Assembly (NCBI GenBank): GCA_035578175.1
Contig: JAQMRL010000006.1
Location: 60,877,001-60,941,000 of the forward strand
DNA: 64,000 nt
Direction: 5' to 3'
DNA from: Catonia carolina
Taxonomy: Eukaryota; Arthropoda; Insecta; Hemiptera; Achilidae
Part shown: piece after piece, positions 32,327-42,781 of the stretch
How the letters are laid out: each line of letters starts with the position of its first letter
Position numbering within the stretch: position 1 is the first letter of the stretch
Position numbers and translations under genes: made by a program
The notes under the pieces: generated by a model
The model's input: the letters and a program-made list of their open reading frames with translations, nothing else
The model's database searches: none
Told to the model about the DNA's origin: nothing

Positions 32327-32390
32327 CATGTTACGAGAAGGGCTACTTTAGAATGCGTTTTACTTTCTCTTGCCCTGTTGTGTGTGTGTT

Positions 32391-32692
32391 TTGTTTAGAT
32401 CATCACCCGAAAGGCAGGTTTGAGAGGCTTTACTATGTCAACAAACGAGGAGTGAGGTGGTTTACCTGCCTTCCTTACTAAGTGGAAAATTATGCATATC
32501 AGCATGGTAAGCCCTCTGAAAAGCATCTACTTTCCATCCTGCAAATGCTACCTTCACTTTTTTCACCACAGGGTCTATTTTGGTAACTTAACGGTGGTTT
32601 TAACGTGTTCAAATTTCCAGGCCCTAGCCGGGAATTAAACCTGGGACCTTTCGCTTTGCAGGCTAGCGCGTTAGTCACTACGCGACAGAGGC
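32391..32692 (-). repeat. SINE A body joined to a tRNA-like head
   Basis: Positions 32,391-32,575 are SINE A 3' half, with a diverged hairpin at 'CATCACCCGAAAGGCAGG'. Instead of the usual 200-bp 5' part, it continues into a tRNA-like head (32,600-32,692). On minus that head reads 'CGCGTAGTGACTAACGCGC' then 'CCAGGTTTAATTCCCGG' (A- and B-box regions). This is an alternative head for the same body. Confidence 0.78.
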
Positions 32693-32998
32693 GGTTTCAA
32701 AACATTATTTACATTAATTTTTGTTTAAAAGTTTTTTTGTATATTTTCGGTTATCTGAACCGTTGGCACGTTTTGCATAACTTACAGATGTCCGGTAAAC
32801 CCGATATTGTCACTGCGTAAAATTTATCGAGTCTTGTTTTCCGGACGTTGGTACTGAAAGGGTTAAATTTTAGCTCTCTAGCTATTGAGCAAGTAGGAGA
32901 ATTAGCGATGAGTGAGTGAATGAGTCAGTCAGTCAGTCAAAAGGGCTTTCCCATTTATATACCAGACAGAAGAAGATTAGTAAATGGCCAATAAAGTT

Positions 32999-33029
<31 letters not shown>

Positions 33030-34481
33030 ATTTACAACAAATATATGGAATCCATAAAAATTTATACAAAATTCAGAGTACGGTTATGTTAACTAGATGG
33101 GTCTATTCGTCCCATAAGAGAGACAGAAAATGGGGGAGACAGTGAGAGAGCGTAATGTATGAGTACTATGAACACCGAGAAGCAATATGGATGATTTAAT
33201 AATAACACTAGCGGTAGGTCTAACTTTGGCGCGTGAACATAATATAGGCTACAACACACACGTAGAGAGTTGTTCTCAATGATCATATAATGGGCCATTA
33301 TGATTGTACATTCTATGCAAGTTTTGATCATATTTCAAAACCAGCTTGTAGGGATTTAAAGCGGGTGTTTGGTTAAGGCGGGGAGGGTGGGGGAACAATG
33401 AGTAACTGTGTGCGAAAGCTAGCGAGCCTGAGTTAAAGGTCACCTAACCTTTCCCTAATGATCCCCCTCGAAATCAAAATTCAAATACCCGCCCCCCATA
33501 CCTCACTCTGTTACTCTTGTACCATAACCCTACATACATTTTATTCCTCCCCCTCCCCAAACCGACTGCAATTCCTCCGTTAATATTCTCTGACCGGTCG
33601 TCACGTGCTACTAACGAGCAGCGAGGGGGGTTGACCACTGACTCCCTAAAATTCACCCCCGTTTACTATGCATTGAATTCACTCAACTTTTACCCTTGAC
33701 TAGACTAAATATCAGAGAAATTCAAGAAAAATCTAACTAATTGAGTGATATTCAATTGAACTCTCTTTTTAACAAGATTGCAGAGGGAATTTTTTAAAAT
33801 TCAGACCGTTGTACGAAATCTCTAAAAAAACCACCGCCAAGAATAATTAAAATAATGCAGTAAAATTCCAATTATCCGTCTTTAGGTTATCCGTTATTTA
33901 ATTTTATCCGTAAAAATAAATTATAAATAACATTTATTGCCACAAATACTAGACTTCGTGAGATTTCACTTGAAGCCTCGACTAGTTTAATGACTTAGTA
34001 AGGTGCAGTACAATAACAAAGCAACACCTAATCACATTTAGTTATTTTTTTTATTATCGACAATTAAGACTAATTTGGAAATAATTCTGAAATTATTTTC
34101 GTATGATTATTTTAAGCCATTAAAGAACTAGTCGGGGCTTTAATGTCGGTGCAATCTCACCAAATCTAACATGCATTGCGCATGACATGTAAATTTTAGG
34201 ATAGGGATTGAGAAGGTTATTCTACTCTGCATTGTGGTAGTTGACCAGGCATTTGCTTCGAATGGTCAATGAAAACTGTGTGAAAACCTTGACCAGGATT
34301 TCTAAATGTTTGGTTTATTGTTTACCGGTGATTTTCTTCACAAATTGTTTATTTTTACGGTTAATCTTCAACATTTATTTATAGATTGATAATAACAATT
34401 TCAAAAAAATTACCCAACTCTTACTTTAAAGAACAATCAATAAAAATAAAATAAAAATCGTATACTAGTGATAAGGTTTTA
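32693..34481. other. Unassigned stretch
   Basis: It contains an (ATT)n microsatellite at 33,000-33,026 and short GAGT/CAGT runs near 32,910-32,940. A GC-richer patch at 33,360-33,700 has short opposite-strand ORFs (60 codons each, about 33,474-33,699) without recognised domains. No gene can be supported. Confidence 0.35.
33000..33026 (+). repeat. (ATT)n microsatellite
   Basis: About nine uninterrupted ATT units. Confidence 0.95.
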
Positions 34482-34641
34482 AATTTTTTTTTGTTTTACG
34501 TCCAACTGTTTAAAATTTATGGCTAATGCAGACGATGAGAAGATTGATAGATGAAAATTAGTAATGGAAAATTACAGAAATCGTAATCGGAACCCTTTGT
34601 ATGGAAGCCAGTTACGCTAACCACTACACTACAGGCCGGCC
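34482..34641 (-). repeat. SINE family D, second tRNA-like head
   Basis: It has the D body ('TTACGTCCAACTGTT', 'GCTAATGCAGACGATG'). The minus-sense head reads 'GGCCGGCCTGTAGTGTAGTG', then 'GGTTAGCGTAACTGG', with a B-box-like GGGTTCCGATTAC. This head differs from that of the copies at 32,170 and 45,681. Confidence 0.75.
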
Positions 34642-34659
34642 AACGCCATTAACCTATAT

Positions 34660-35175
34660 CTTTAAATATGTTTTACCGGATGGTAAGCATGGTTAGCGTG
34701 GGGAAACCTTACATGTTTGGGGGCCCCGAAGAGGGTGGTTTAAGTGTGTGCGTCCAGGAGCGAGGTTGGTGGGCGGCTGTGGCGGTGGTAGTCGTCGTGG
34801 CCATCGAGGAGGTGGGTGACACGGCGTGTCGTCGTCCAGCGGAGACGTCATTTCTTCCCTCCCAGAAGTGCGTCGGTAGGCACAACGCTCGTTTGATGGA
34901 GAACTACGAGCATCGCTCGCGGCATCGGGTAGGCGAGCGAACGCATAATTTTCTCTCTTGCGGGAACATCGATGGGTCTTCGTCGGAGTCCGGTAGCCGT
35001 GTGTCGATTGTTGGTGTCGGGTCAGAGTGGAATGACCATCAGGCTTGATGGTCCCTCCGTTATATACTAAACAAAGAGTAGGAGGGGCACTTAATCGTTC
35101 TAAGCGTTGTCGGGCTGTGTCTTCTTACCGCACCATCGGAAGAGTTGTCGGCCGGCAGCACAGTAACCCTACTTA
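34660..35175 (-). other. GC-rich unit, copy 2 (histone-gene-like, degenerate)
   Basis: On the minus strand this unit is collinear with 60,345-60,835. Shared text includes 'CACACGGCTACCGGACTCC', 'CCCGCAAGAGAGAA', 'AATGACGTCTCC' and 'ACGACACGCCGT'. A TATA-like GTATATAAC lies at about 35,061-35,069 (minus). The 3' end equivalent to the histone stem-loop (about 34,722-34,745) is degraded. The 126-codon plus-strand ORF here (34,668-35,048) is antisense to the unit and not taken as a gene. Confidence 0.5.
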
Positions 35176-35411
35176 GTAACAGGTGGTGACAGTGACTATG
35201 TAATCTTAAATTTTTTGTTAGTTCTCAGTAATTTAAATATACATTTTTGTATTTTGCAAGAACTTTTGTAATCTAGGAAATCGTAAAAATATTGATTCCC
35301 AATTTATTTATAAAATATTAATTATAATTAATAAAAAGAAATTTCGAAAATTTTTCAATACTTTCTCTCCGCAAACTGCTATACATGTTTTTTTTATCTC
35401 TAATAAGAAGC

Positions 35412-36378
35412 CTACACGTTGCAATCTGTTCAATTCAGAACAATAAGCAAACAACCTCATGACCCAATGATACGAGGATGATGTGTATCACTTGTAAATG
35501 AAGTGTAGTCTTGTACAGACCCAGGCCGACTATTTCCAAAATAATATGGTTAATTGAACTCCCAACCATCAAAGTACACAGGTAACCACTGTCTAGTACT
35601 CAAAACCGTATAAAAATTACTACCTTTACTATAGTCGTTTACACGTTCAGTTGACACAACGGAGCAGTATAGGACAATGTATTTCTTATAGGGCTCTCAC
35701 TGCTACTAGCACGTACACAAATATCGGCTTTGTAGATCAATCAATGCCATCATAACCAATAAAATTCCCCTTCTCCGCGCCCCATCCATAACAAACCTTT
35801 ATAATGTAGAGTAGTTTATATGACTATAATTAATAATTAACACTATAAGTTTATACACAACTTCATATGCGGATTCCAAAAGTGAAATATTTTTTCGATA
35901 TCTGTACTGGGAAAGATTTTTGTAGTTATGTAATAACCGATTGCGTTTTTTTTTACATTTATCATGCACTGTATAGAAAGTTTGGCGAGGGAATGTGGAG
36001 AAGGCGTTAGTAGGTCTGCAGTAAAATAGCTAAGATATTAATTTTAACCTTTCCTAATAGAAGAAAATGTTTTTACAGTTTTTTTGATTTTTACAATTCA
36101 TTATACACTCTACATAATACATAATTTTTTTCTGTTGTAGTTCTACCTTAAAAAATACGTGTTCTACAGAGGTTTAAAATATGTGTTTATATACGCATGC
36201 AGATGCCTTTATTTAATGTTTTTAGTTTGGCTAATAGCAGTGACGATTTCCATAAGATACATTGTGTCAACTAAACGTGCAAACGACTATAGGATTTGAA
36301 CCAGGAACCTCATCTCCAAGAATCAGCTGTTAAATAGCTGACTCGTGGCGACGACTACCCCTAGACCAACCCGGTGAG
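35412..36378 (-). repeat. SINE family C interrupted by a MITE
   Basis: The body (35,412-35,631) and head (36,290-36,378) of one SINE C are separated by the 658-bp MITE at 35,632-36,289. Removing the MITE and one TA restores the family text 'TTTACTAGGATTTGAACC'. Confidence 0.88.
35632..36289. mobile_element. 658-bp MITE with 28-bp TIRs and TA duplication
   Basis: The left end TAGTCGTTTACACGTTCAGT and right end, reverse-complemented, TAGTCGTTTGCACGTTTAGT continue to 'TGACACAA'; there are two mismatches in 28. It is flanked by TA at 35,630-35,631 and 36,290-36,291. It has no ORF, so it would depend on a Tc1/mariner-type transposase. Confidence 0.93.
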
Positions 36379-37577
36379 TCAATTACACAATGAGATAATA
36401 AATAAAAATAAATTAATATTTCCATGAGCAAATTACATACGGATATGAATTAGAAGTTCATACGCCTGACAATGTTCTTCCGTGTGACGAAGACAAAGGC
36501 GCTAAATATCGTGTCAAAGAGCACATATTTTGTTCTATATGGTGTGACTAAAACATAACGTGATGCACGAAAAGATTAAAAGAGACTGTCATTTTATTAA
36601 CAGTGCCATTTAAGAGTAAAAATCCATTAGCATTACCTTCCGCATACTATTGGATTTAAAAATTGTACATAAACCAATGTTAAGAATTTATTATATCCCC
36701 CTATTTCGGCTTTTTGAGGCTTTGCAGTTTTCACGTTTTTCTTGTTTTACAACTTAAGAACAGATTTTTCAGCAATTTTTAGTTTGAAAAAAATTACACG
36801 TACCCTCGCCATTACGGGCATTATTTTTTTAATTATTAGGTAGGGGTCCTATAGGGGTTGCTTCCCTCAACCAAAAAAATTAAATTTTCAGAATAGCAGG
36901 CCTACACAAATATTTTAACGGTATATTGTTTGGTGATCAAAATTACATAAATATATGGTAACTCGAACATTTTTGGGTCGTACCCCTGTCCCTAGGATAA
37001 GATGTAGTATTTTTTATCTCATAAACGGTGCATCGAGGCGAAAAAATGAATTAAATGTTTTTTGTGCCCCACCCAAAGCACTTAAAGGCTATGTAGCTTA
37101 AGTTACCGTTAACCCATTGGTTCACTGAGAAAACTCAAAAAAACCAAATTTTGATCTCAAAAAAAATTCGACTAATTCGACAAAAAGAAAGCGAAATACA
37201 ACGGATACATTCTGAGACAAAATTTCATGGTGAATTTTTTTATGGTAAAATGATGAGTAAGATAGGAAATGAAAAGCCAAGGAACCAAAACCTGGTAAAG
37301 TTAATGAAAGGAACTCATGATTGGAGCGACAAGGAAAGGCTTCAGAATATGAACAGCAGGTTTAAGGTAATTACCATATTAATAACTTTTGGAAACATAT
37401 TTATTATTAAAACCACTTTGGAATTTTATTTATCACTGTATTAGACAACCTTGAAATTGTTTCTTCCATAAAAAAATTACGCCATGCCTCCTGAAGTACG
37501 TTATTATTTTTTACTAGTAGCACTTATGTGATTAAATTTCACTTAAAACAATACGTAATTTATAATGAATGACAACC
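36379..37577. other. Unassigned stretch with one 97-codon ORF
   Basis: ORF 37,151-37,444 is Lys-rich and I do not recognise it. Its middle ('FFYGKMMSKIGNEKP') could be decayed LINE C-terminus, but the match is not firm. The rest is AT-rich with no signal. Confidence 0.3.
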
Positions 37578-37870
37578 GGTAGACAAAACAAATTTTGAAG
37601 ATACTAAACAATAGACCTAAGGTGTCTGATAAATGGTTTAAAGAAGTCATCAGAAAAAGTATTAAGAAAACCAGAATAAACCGAAAAACTTAATGAACCA
37701 AACCAAATTTAGACAACTAATAGCGGTTTCCATGAAGAGGAAAAACAGAACACCGGGTGGACAGAATGAAGGAGAAAAGCCTACAGTGAGCGAAAGCTGA
37801 AAAGTAGGCTCCAAAAAGAGCTTCAAGAAACGTCTAAAATTACCTTACGTATAAACTTGGCCCTGTAAAA
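37578..37870 (+). pseudogene. LINE remnant related to 11,840-12,310
   Basis: It shares 'AGATACTAAACAATAGACCT', 'CCATGAAGAGGAAAAACAGA' and the 3' order of blocks with 12,090-12,300. All frames are broken. Only the 3' end is present. Confidence 0.65.
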
Positions 37871-38104
37871 AGAAAAAAACGCAATTTATAAAAACTTTGA
37901 CAGACTGAAACTAAAAGATTGGAGGGCGGGTACACATGTTATTCCAAAATTCTATGTAAATCTGATAAAATGAAACATTAAGCCAGTATCGGTTACGAGC
38001 AAATAATTTAAAAACATTAATAACTGCAAAATAATTCACACAATATCAGGCATTACAAAGTATATACAGTAAAATTAAACAAAAAAAATCTGTTAGTTTC
38101 TTAC

Positions 38105-38184
38105 CCGATATGCTGAAGAGGAGGTGGCGTGGGGCAAAGATCGCTCAGCATAAAATCCAGATCATTTGCAAGCGTGTTCAGCAA
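38105..38184 (-). CDS. Candidate 80-nt internal exon of a host gene
   Basis: On the minus strand, a T-rich tract and 'GTTACAG' precede the exon and 'GTAAGAAAC' follows it, good acceptor and donor consensuses. Only one of three frames is open; it reads LLNTLANDLDFMLSDLC and then PTPPPLQHI, with the exon ending two bases into a codon. The DLDxxLxDL-like helix followed by prolines resembles LD-type or adhesion/actin-adaptor proteins (paxillin LD motifs, RIAM/lamellipodin), but that is only a resemblance. No neighbouring exon was found, so the introns would be long and filled with repeats. Confidence 0.5.
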
Positions 38185-38865
38185 CTGTAACAAAAAAATA
38201 TATATATAACCAATAAGACCTACATTAAAATAAATGAGAAACTAAAAATATGTTATACACTAGACAAAGGAATACCGCCAATGTCCAAAAATGAAAAATT
38301 CTTTTATCAGTAAAAACATTTTTAAACTGAGATTTTTGGCGTATATAAAATGTCCAATTGCCTTTAACAACTCATTTATTCATAACCACTTTCATACCCA
38401 TTCAACACTAATTCTCTAGCTTCCCGATGACAGCTGAAAAAGGACAAATTTGTTCCATATAATTAAAAAACACTAAACAAATTGCTTTTCGACTATCTGC
38501 GCCTAAGTTGTATAAAGGTAAGACAATACAAAACAATGCACACGAAGAGGAATGGGAAAAAGCTAGATTCCTAAAAAGATTTCTATGAAGTCTTCGATGT
38601 GTTTTCAATTAAAACTATGTGGTGAATAACGATCAGAGTCCAGTAATACGAACAGAAATTTAAAAGATAATTGAATTTTTATTATTATTAAAAAAACAAA
38701 GACAAATAGTAATGCTAATGTACAATTGGGTACACAATGTTACAAAAATATAAATCGAATATAAATTCCAAGATAATTTGGTAAAACTTATTTTTTGATT
38801 TGTGAAAAATTATGTTACATGGATTCTTTATTCCCCATGATTCTTCATATTATTTCTATACTTTC
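38185..38865. other. Unassigned AT-rich stretch
   Basis: If the exon at 38,105-38,184 is real this is its upstream intron. No repeat boundary was recognised. Confidence 0.3.
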
Positions 38866-38866
38866 A

Positions 38867-39242
38867 CTGCCCATAACAGACAAGTGGAGTGTTAAATTAT
38901 TTGCAATCAATTTGTTACTTACAGGGCTACAATAAAATAGTTCTTATTCTTACCCACACGATCAGAAAATTAAATGACAGAATCATTTAAAAACAGAAGT
39001 GGTAGATCTGTAAAGGACACTAATCAGAATTTCCTCCTATGAAAGTAATTAATTTCATTATACTGTACAGCCAAACCCTGTGGCGAATAAAGTGAAGGTT
39101 TCATTTTACAAGGTGGAGAATATGTACTTTACGCTGAATTCAAGTGAGGAAGGCAATGGTAAACCACCTCACTCGTTGTTTTACTTAGTAAAACTTCTAG
39201 AGGTTCAAACTAGTCTTTCGTATGATGACCTAAACAACAACA
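38867..39242 (+). repeat. SINE family A, forward copy
   Basis: It runs from 'CTGCCCATAACAGACAAGTG' to 'GATGACCTAAACAACAACA'. The hairpin is decayed ('CTAGTCTTTCGTATGATGA'). An 89-codon ORF across it (39,080-39,349) is a by-product of the repeat. Confidence 0.83.
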
Positions 39243-40474
39243 CTATCACTTTATACATTAAAAAGTACAGTACTGAAAATCGCCAGGTATATTCTCGAAA
39301 TAAATACTTTAGAAGTAAAGAATTATATTTACAACCGGTTTCGCTTTAGGAGTATAAAAGGAGTAGAAAGCTCAAAGTAATAAAAATATTAGTTCTATTC
39401 TTTCCAGAAAACTAACGTTCTGAAAATTCATAACATCTGGTTTTTCTTGTATGATTTGTAAAACTTGGTAAGAAATATAAAGCATAATTTAAATAAACAT
39501 ATAACGTCACTGCAGTTCAAGATATTTAGCCGCAACAATCCCTAAATTCCCAATGTGAAAAGGGGTTCTAAAAGGAAACCGTGGTTGAATATTCATCCCC
39601 ATGCTTATACCAAATATATTCCACTATTGAGAACCTCCCTCCTTCCTACCGGCACCCAGACACACCACTTACCCACTATGTAGACGGTAGCATTGGCGTC
39701 TACAGTTAAAGGGAGAAGTCGATATGTTACAGCTTTATTACATTCGAGATGTGTTCGTTGTGCAAACAAGTCGGGGTGAAATACGAATCGATCCCTGTGA
39801 TTCTGACTTACCTTTCCAAAAATAAGTATGAATCATTTAAAATAACTTGACGCGTGATAATGATAAACATATTTCATTCATTTTATCATACATGTAATAA
39901 TATTTTTTACATGATATTTTAATTTGTAATACATTATATTAAAATTACACACCACAATCAATTTACATTTTATTTTTAAATTATCAAGCTTCAAGATATT
40001 TATAATGAACTTTACTTATAACACCGTTACATCCAAACAAACAACGGTAATGTTAACATGTTTCGGTAGGTGGATAAAGTACTGTACGCAACAATATTCG
40101 TAGAATTTACACTTTCAATCAACATAATATGTCTTGCTTTAGAATGTAAAACATGTAAGTTGCGTAGATTCATCCACAGCAACATCATTACATATTCATG
40201 TATGTAACAACACATCTTAATATATAAAAGCATGTATGTATACAGAATACATTATTTATATATTTATGCATGTAGTTGCATCAAAAGAAATCGTACGGTT
40301 AGTTGCATTTACATCAGCTTCACGGGTGGGTTTTGCGTTAGAAGGAATGTGACGCGTTTTTACAGAAATACTGCAACGTCCAAGCCTACCAAGTCAATTC
40401 CATACACATTTTAAAAAATTTACACATTCAAATAATTTAGTATTGTGATTAGCAACATTTTATTTTTTATTCCT
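39243..40474. other. Unassigned AT-rich stretch
   Basis: No gene was recognised. TATGTA/CATGTA-rich text lies at 40,190-40,275. Confidence 0.3.
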
Positions 40475-41030
40475 AATGCGTGTACGTTGCAATCTGCTCA
40501 ATTCAGAACAGTAAGCGATCCCATGACCCAATGAGATGAGGATGATGTGTATGACGTGTAAATAAGATGTAGTCTTTTTTCATACCCAGGTCGACAATTC
40601 CTGAGAGAGTATGGTTATAATTGAACCCCAAACATCAACGAACCCCGGTAACCACTGTCTAGTAACCAAATTCAAATGAAAGTAATTGAAGCCTGATTTT
40701 TGTAAAGAGAGCGCTGGGCAAAACGTGCGTCTGCATTAGTATAGTCTTGTATGTACCGCTATAGTGCAGCGTATGTAATCAACAATGGGACAGCATGCCT
40801 ACAAAATACAATGGGTGTTGTCAATTTTCAACAACACTCTGACTGTACATCTTACTCTAGGTCGGAAGGTATACGGGGTCGAAGTCAAGTATGCGCATAC
40901 GTCATCCAGCGTTCACAGCAATTGGCTTGGCCTTTACATTTACTAGGATTTGAACCAGGAACCTTCGTATCCGAAAATCAGCTGTTAAAAAGCTGACTCG
41001 CGGCGACGACTTTACCTCTAGACCAACCCT
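40475..41030 (-). repeat. SINE family C interrupted by about 255 bp
   Basis: The body (40,475-40,690) and head (about 40,940-41,030) are parted by foreign sequence at a point different from that in the copy at 35,412. The insert has no clear inverted repeat or duplication by eye, and it includes 'GTATGCGCATAC' at 40,889-40,900. Confidence 0.75.
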
Positions 41031-41735
41031 TAGCTTAGGGTTTGATTAGCAACATATTAATCAATTCTATTTCTTGTGTTGTGATTGTGGACATTTAAAT
41101 TCTGTAAAAAGGTGTTTTGATTTACATAAATTATTATATTATTCACTTCAAATATATATAAAAAGAAGGAACTATAAGTAACTGAAACTTCTTAAATAAT
41201 GGTTTGAATGAGGTTAAGCGGTTAGCTCCAACCACACACCTAATAGACTTTTTCTGAATTTTTAAAGCTCTTTCCATATTACTCTATGATGAATTACCCC
41301 CGAACTAATATTGCGTACCGGAAATAAGATTGAATTAAACCATGTTACAGTAGGTTCAATTTAATGAGACAGTATTGTTTAAATAGGGAACGTATGAAGT
41401 GGTTAAAATGGGAAATTATTTGTTATTATTATACCGCATTTGTTACTGCTAGAGGGAATTTTTTCATAATTTTGTAAATTATCATATCAGCTGTTATATC
41501 ATATGATATTCATAATATGATTAAAGTTTTAAATTGATAACCAAATAAACTGATTTATTTATATCATCGTGTATTACAAGAATTTGTAGTTACCGTTGTA
41601 AAACAGTTTAAATCATTCTGGAAACTTAATTATTGAATAAATATTTATTAATATACTTTATAATGACCGAAAAATTAACAATACAACTTGAGTGTTAAAT
41701 AATACACAATTTAAACTTGTAATAACAACAATGAA
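41031..41735. other. Unassigned AT-rich stretch
   Basis: No gene or repeat boundary was recognised. Confidence 0.3.
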
Positions 41736-42047
41736 AAAAGAAAATTAAAAAAAAATTTTTAAGAAACGCTATTATTTAACAATGATTCAAATAAAAAATG
41801 AACTAAAAAGAAAAAATAAAAAAAATTACAAAAAAAATTACAGACATTACTGTTACAAATAAAAGCGTGGCGCATTTTTATTATACAACGAATATTTTAC
41901 AATAAAAATGCGCCACGCTTTTATTTGTAACAGTAATGTCTGTAATTTTTTTTGTATTTTTTTTTATTTTTTCTTTTTAGTTCATTTTTTATTTGAATCA
42001 TTGTTAAATAATAGCGTTTCTTAAAAATTTTTTTTTTATTTTCTTTT
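41736..42047. repeat. Long near-perfect inverted repeat, arms about 146 bp
   Basis: Arms 41,736-41,882 and 41,901-42,047 are nearly exact reverse complements around an 18-nt centre. The inner arm is AATAAAAATGCGCCACGC; the outer arms contain 'GTTACAAATAAAAGCG' and AT-rich text. It is followed by T-rich degenerate sequence to about 42,240. Confidence 0.93.
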
Positions 42048-42245
42048 ATTTTTTTTATAATTTTTTTTCTGTGATTTTTTTGTAATTTTTTTTTGTAAAT
42101 TTTTTTTCTTTTTTTCTTTTTAGTTACTTTTTTAAAGTAATTGTTAAATTAAAGCGTTTTTTAAATTTTTTAAATTTTTTTTGAAAAACATTTTTTAAAA
42201 AAATTTTTTTGAAATTTTTTTGTATTTTTTTTTTACAAACACCTA

Positions 42246-42575
42246 TTGTCATCGAAGATAAACAAGTGTGCAAAGTTTGATTCATATTGATACGGTAGAA
42301 GTATTAAAATTTTAAGTTGCAAGATTTGATGGATCCAAGAGTAAGTTATTTTGTAATAATAAAAGCGTTTAAAAAAATTTTTTTTGTAAATTTTTTTTTA
42401 TGACAGCGTATTGTCATCGAAGATAAACAAGTGTGCAAAGTTTGATTCATATTGATACGGTAGAAGTATTAAAATTTTAAGTTGCAAGATTTTATGGATC
42501 CAAGAGTAAGTTAAATAAAAGCGTTTAAAAAGTGAAGTTGTAGAGGGAAATTTTTATTTCAAACAGGGAAATTTA
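42246..42575 (+). repeat. Two-copy tandem repeat of 165 bp
   Basis: 'TTGTCATCGAAGATAAACAA' begins both units (42,246 and 42,411). Each runs through 'GATACGGTAGAAGTATTAAA' to 'AATAAAAGCGTTTAAAAA'. The 'AAAAGCG' phrase links it to the inverted repeat next to it. Confidence 0.9.
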
Positions 42576-42781
42576 AAAAAAATTAACCTAAAATATCCCT
42601 CAGGGAAAAAAGTTACTATCTGCATAATTTGAAACTACTGTAAGCTGCTATTAAAACAGATTGTAACTAAAGATCTATCTTTTTTTTCTCGTACATGGCC
42701 AATTTTAGACCACGTGAGGTGACTTCAGATGTTTTTGAAAGTTCGTTTTGCACCCCACATTCTCAGCAATCGCTCTATCTA

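Noticed and set aside
33474..33699. CpG-rich promoter or small gene
   Set aside because: Two opposite 60-codon frames overlap without domains, and no TATA or conserved element was seen.
34668..35048. 126-codon ORF on the plus strand as a gene
   Set aside because: It lies antisense to the GC-rich unit shared with 60,345-60,835. No domain was recognised, and high GC content alone makes long frames likely.
37151..37444. 97-codon ORF as a host gene
   Set aside because: No recognised domain and a Lys-rich composition. It may be LINE decay, and the GTAATT after 'AGGTTTAAG' is too weak a donor.
39080..39349. 89-codon ORF as a gene
   Set aside because: It is a by-product of SINE A; similar frames occur in other copies such as 50,695-50,898.
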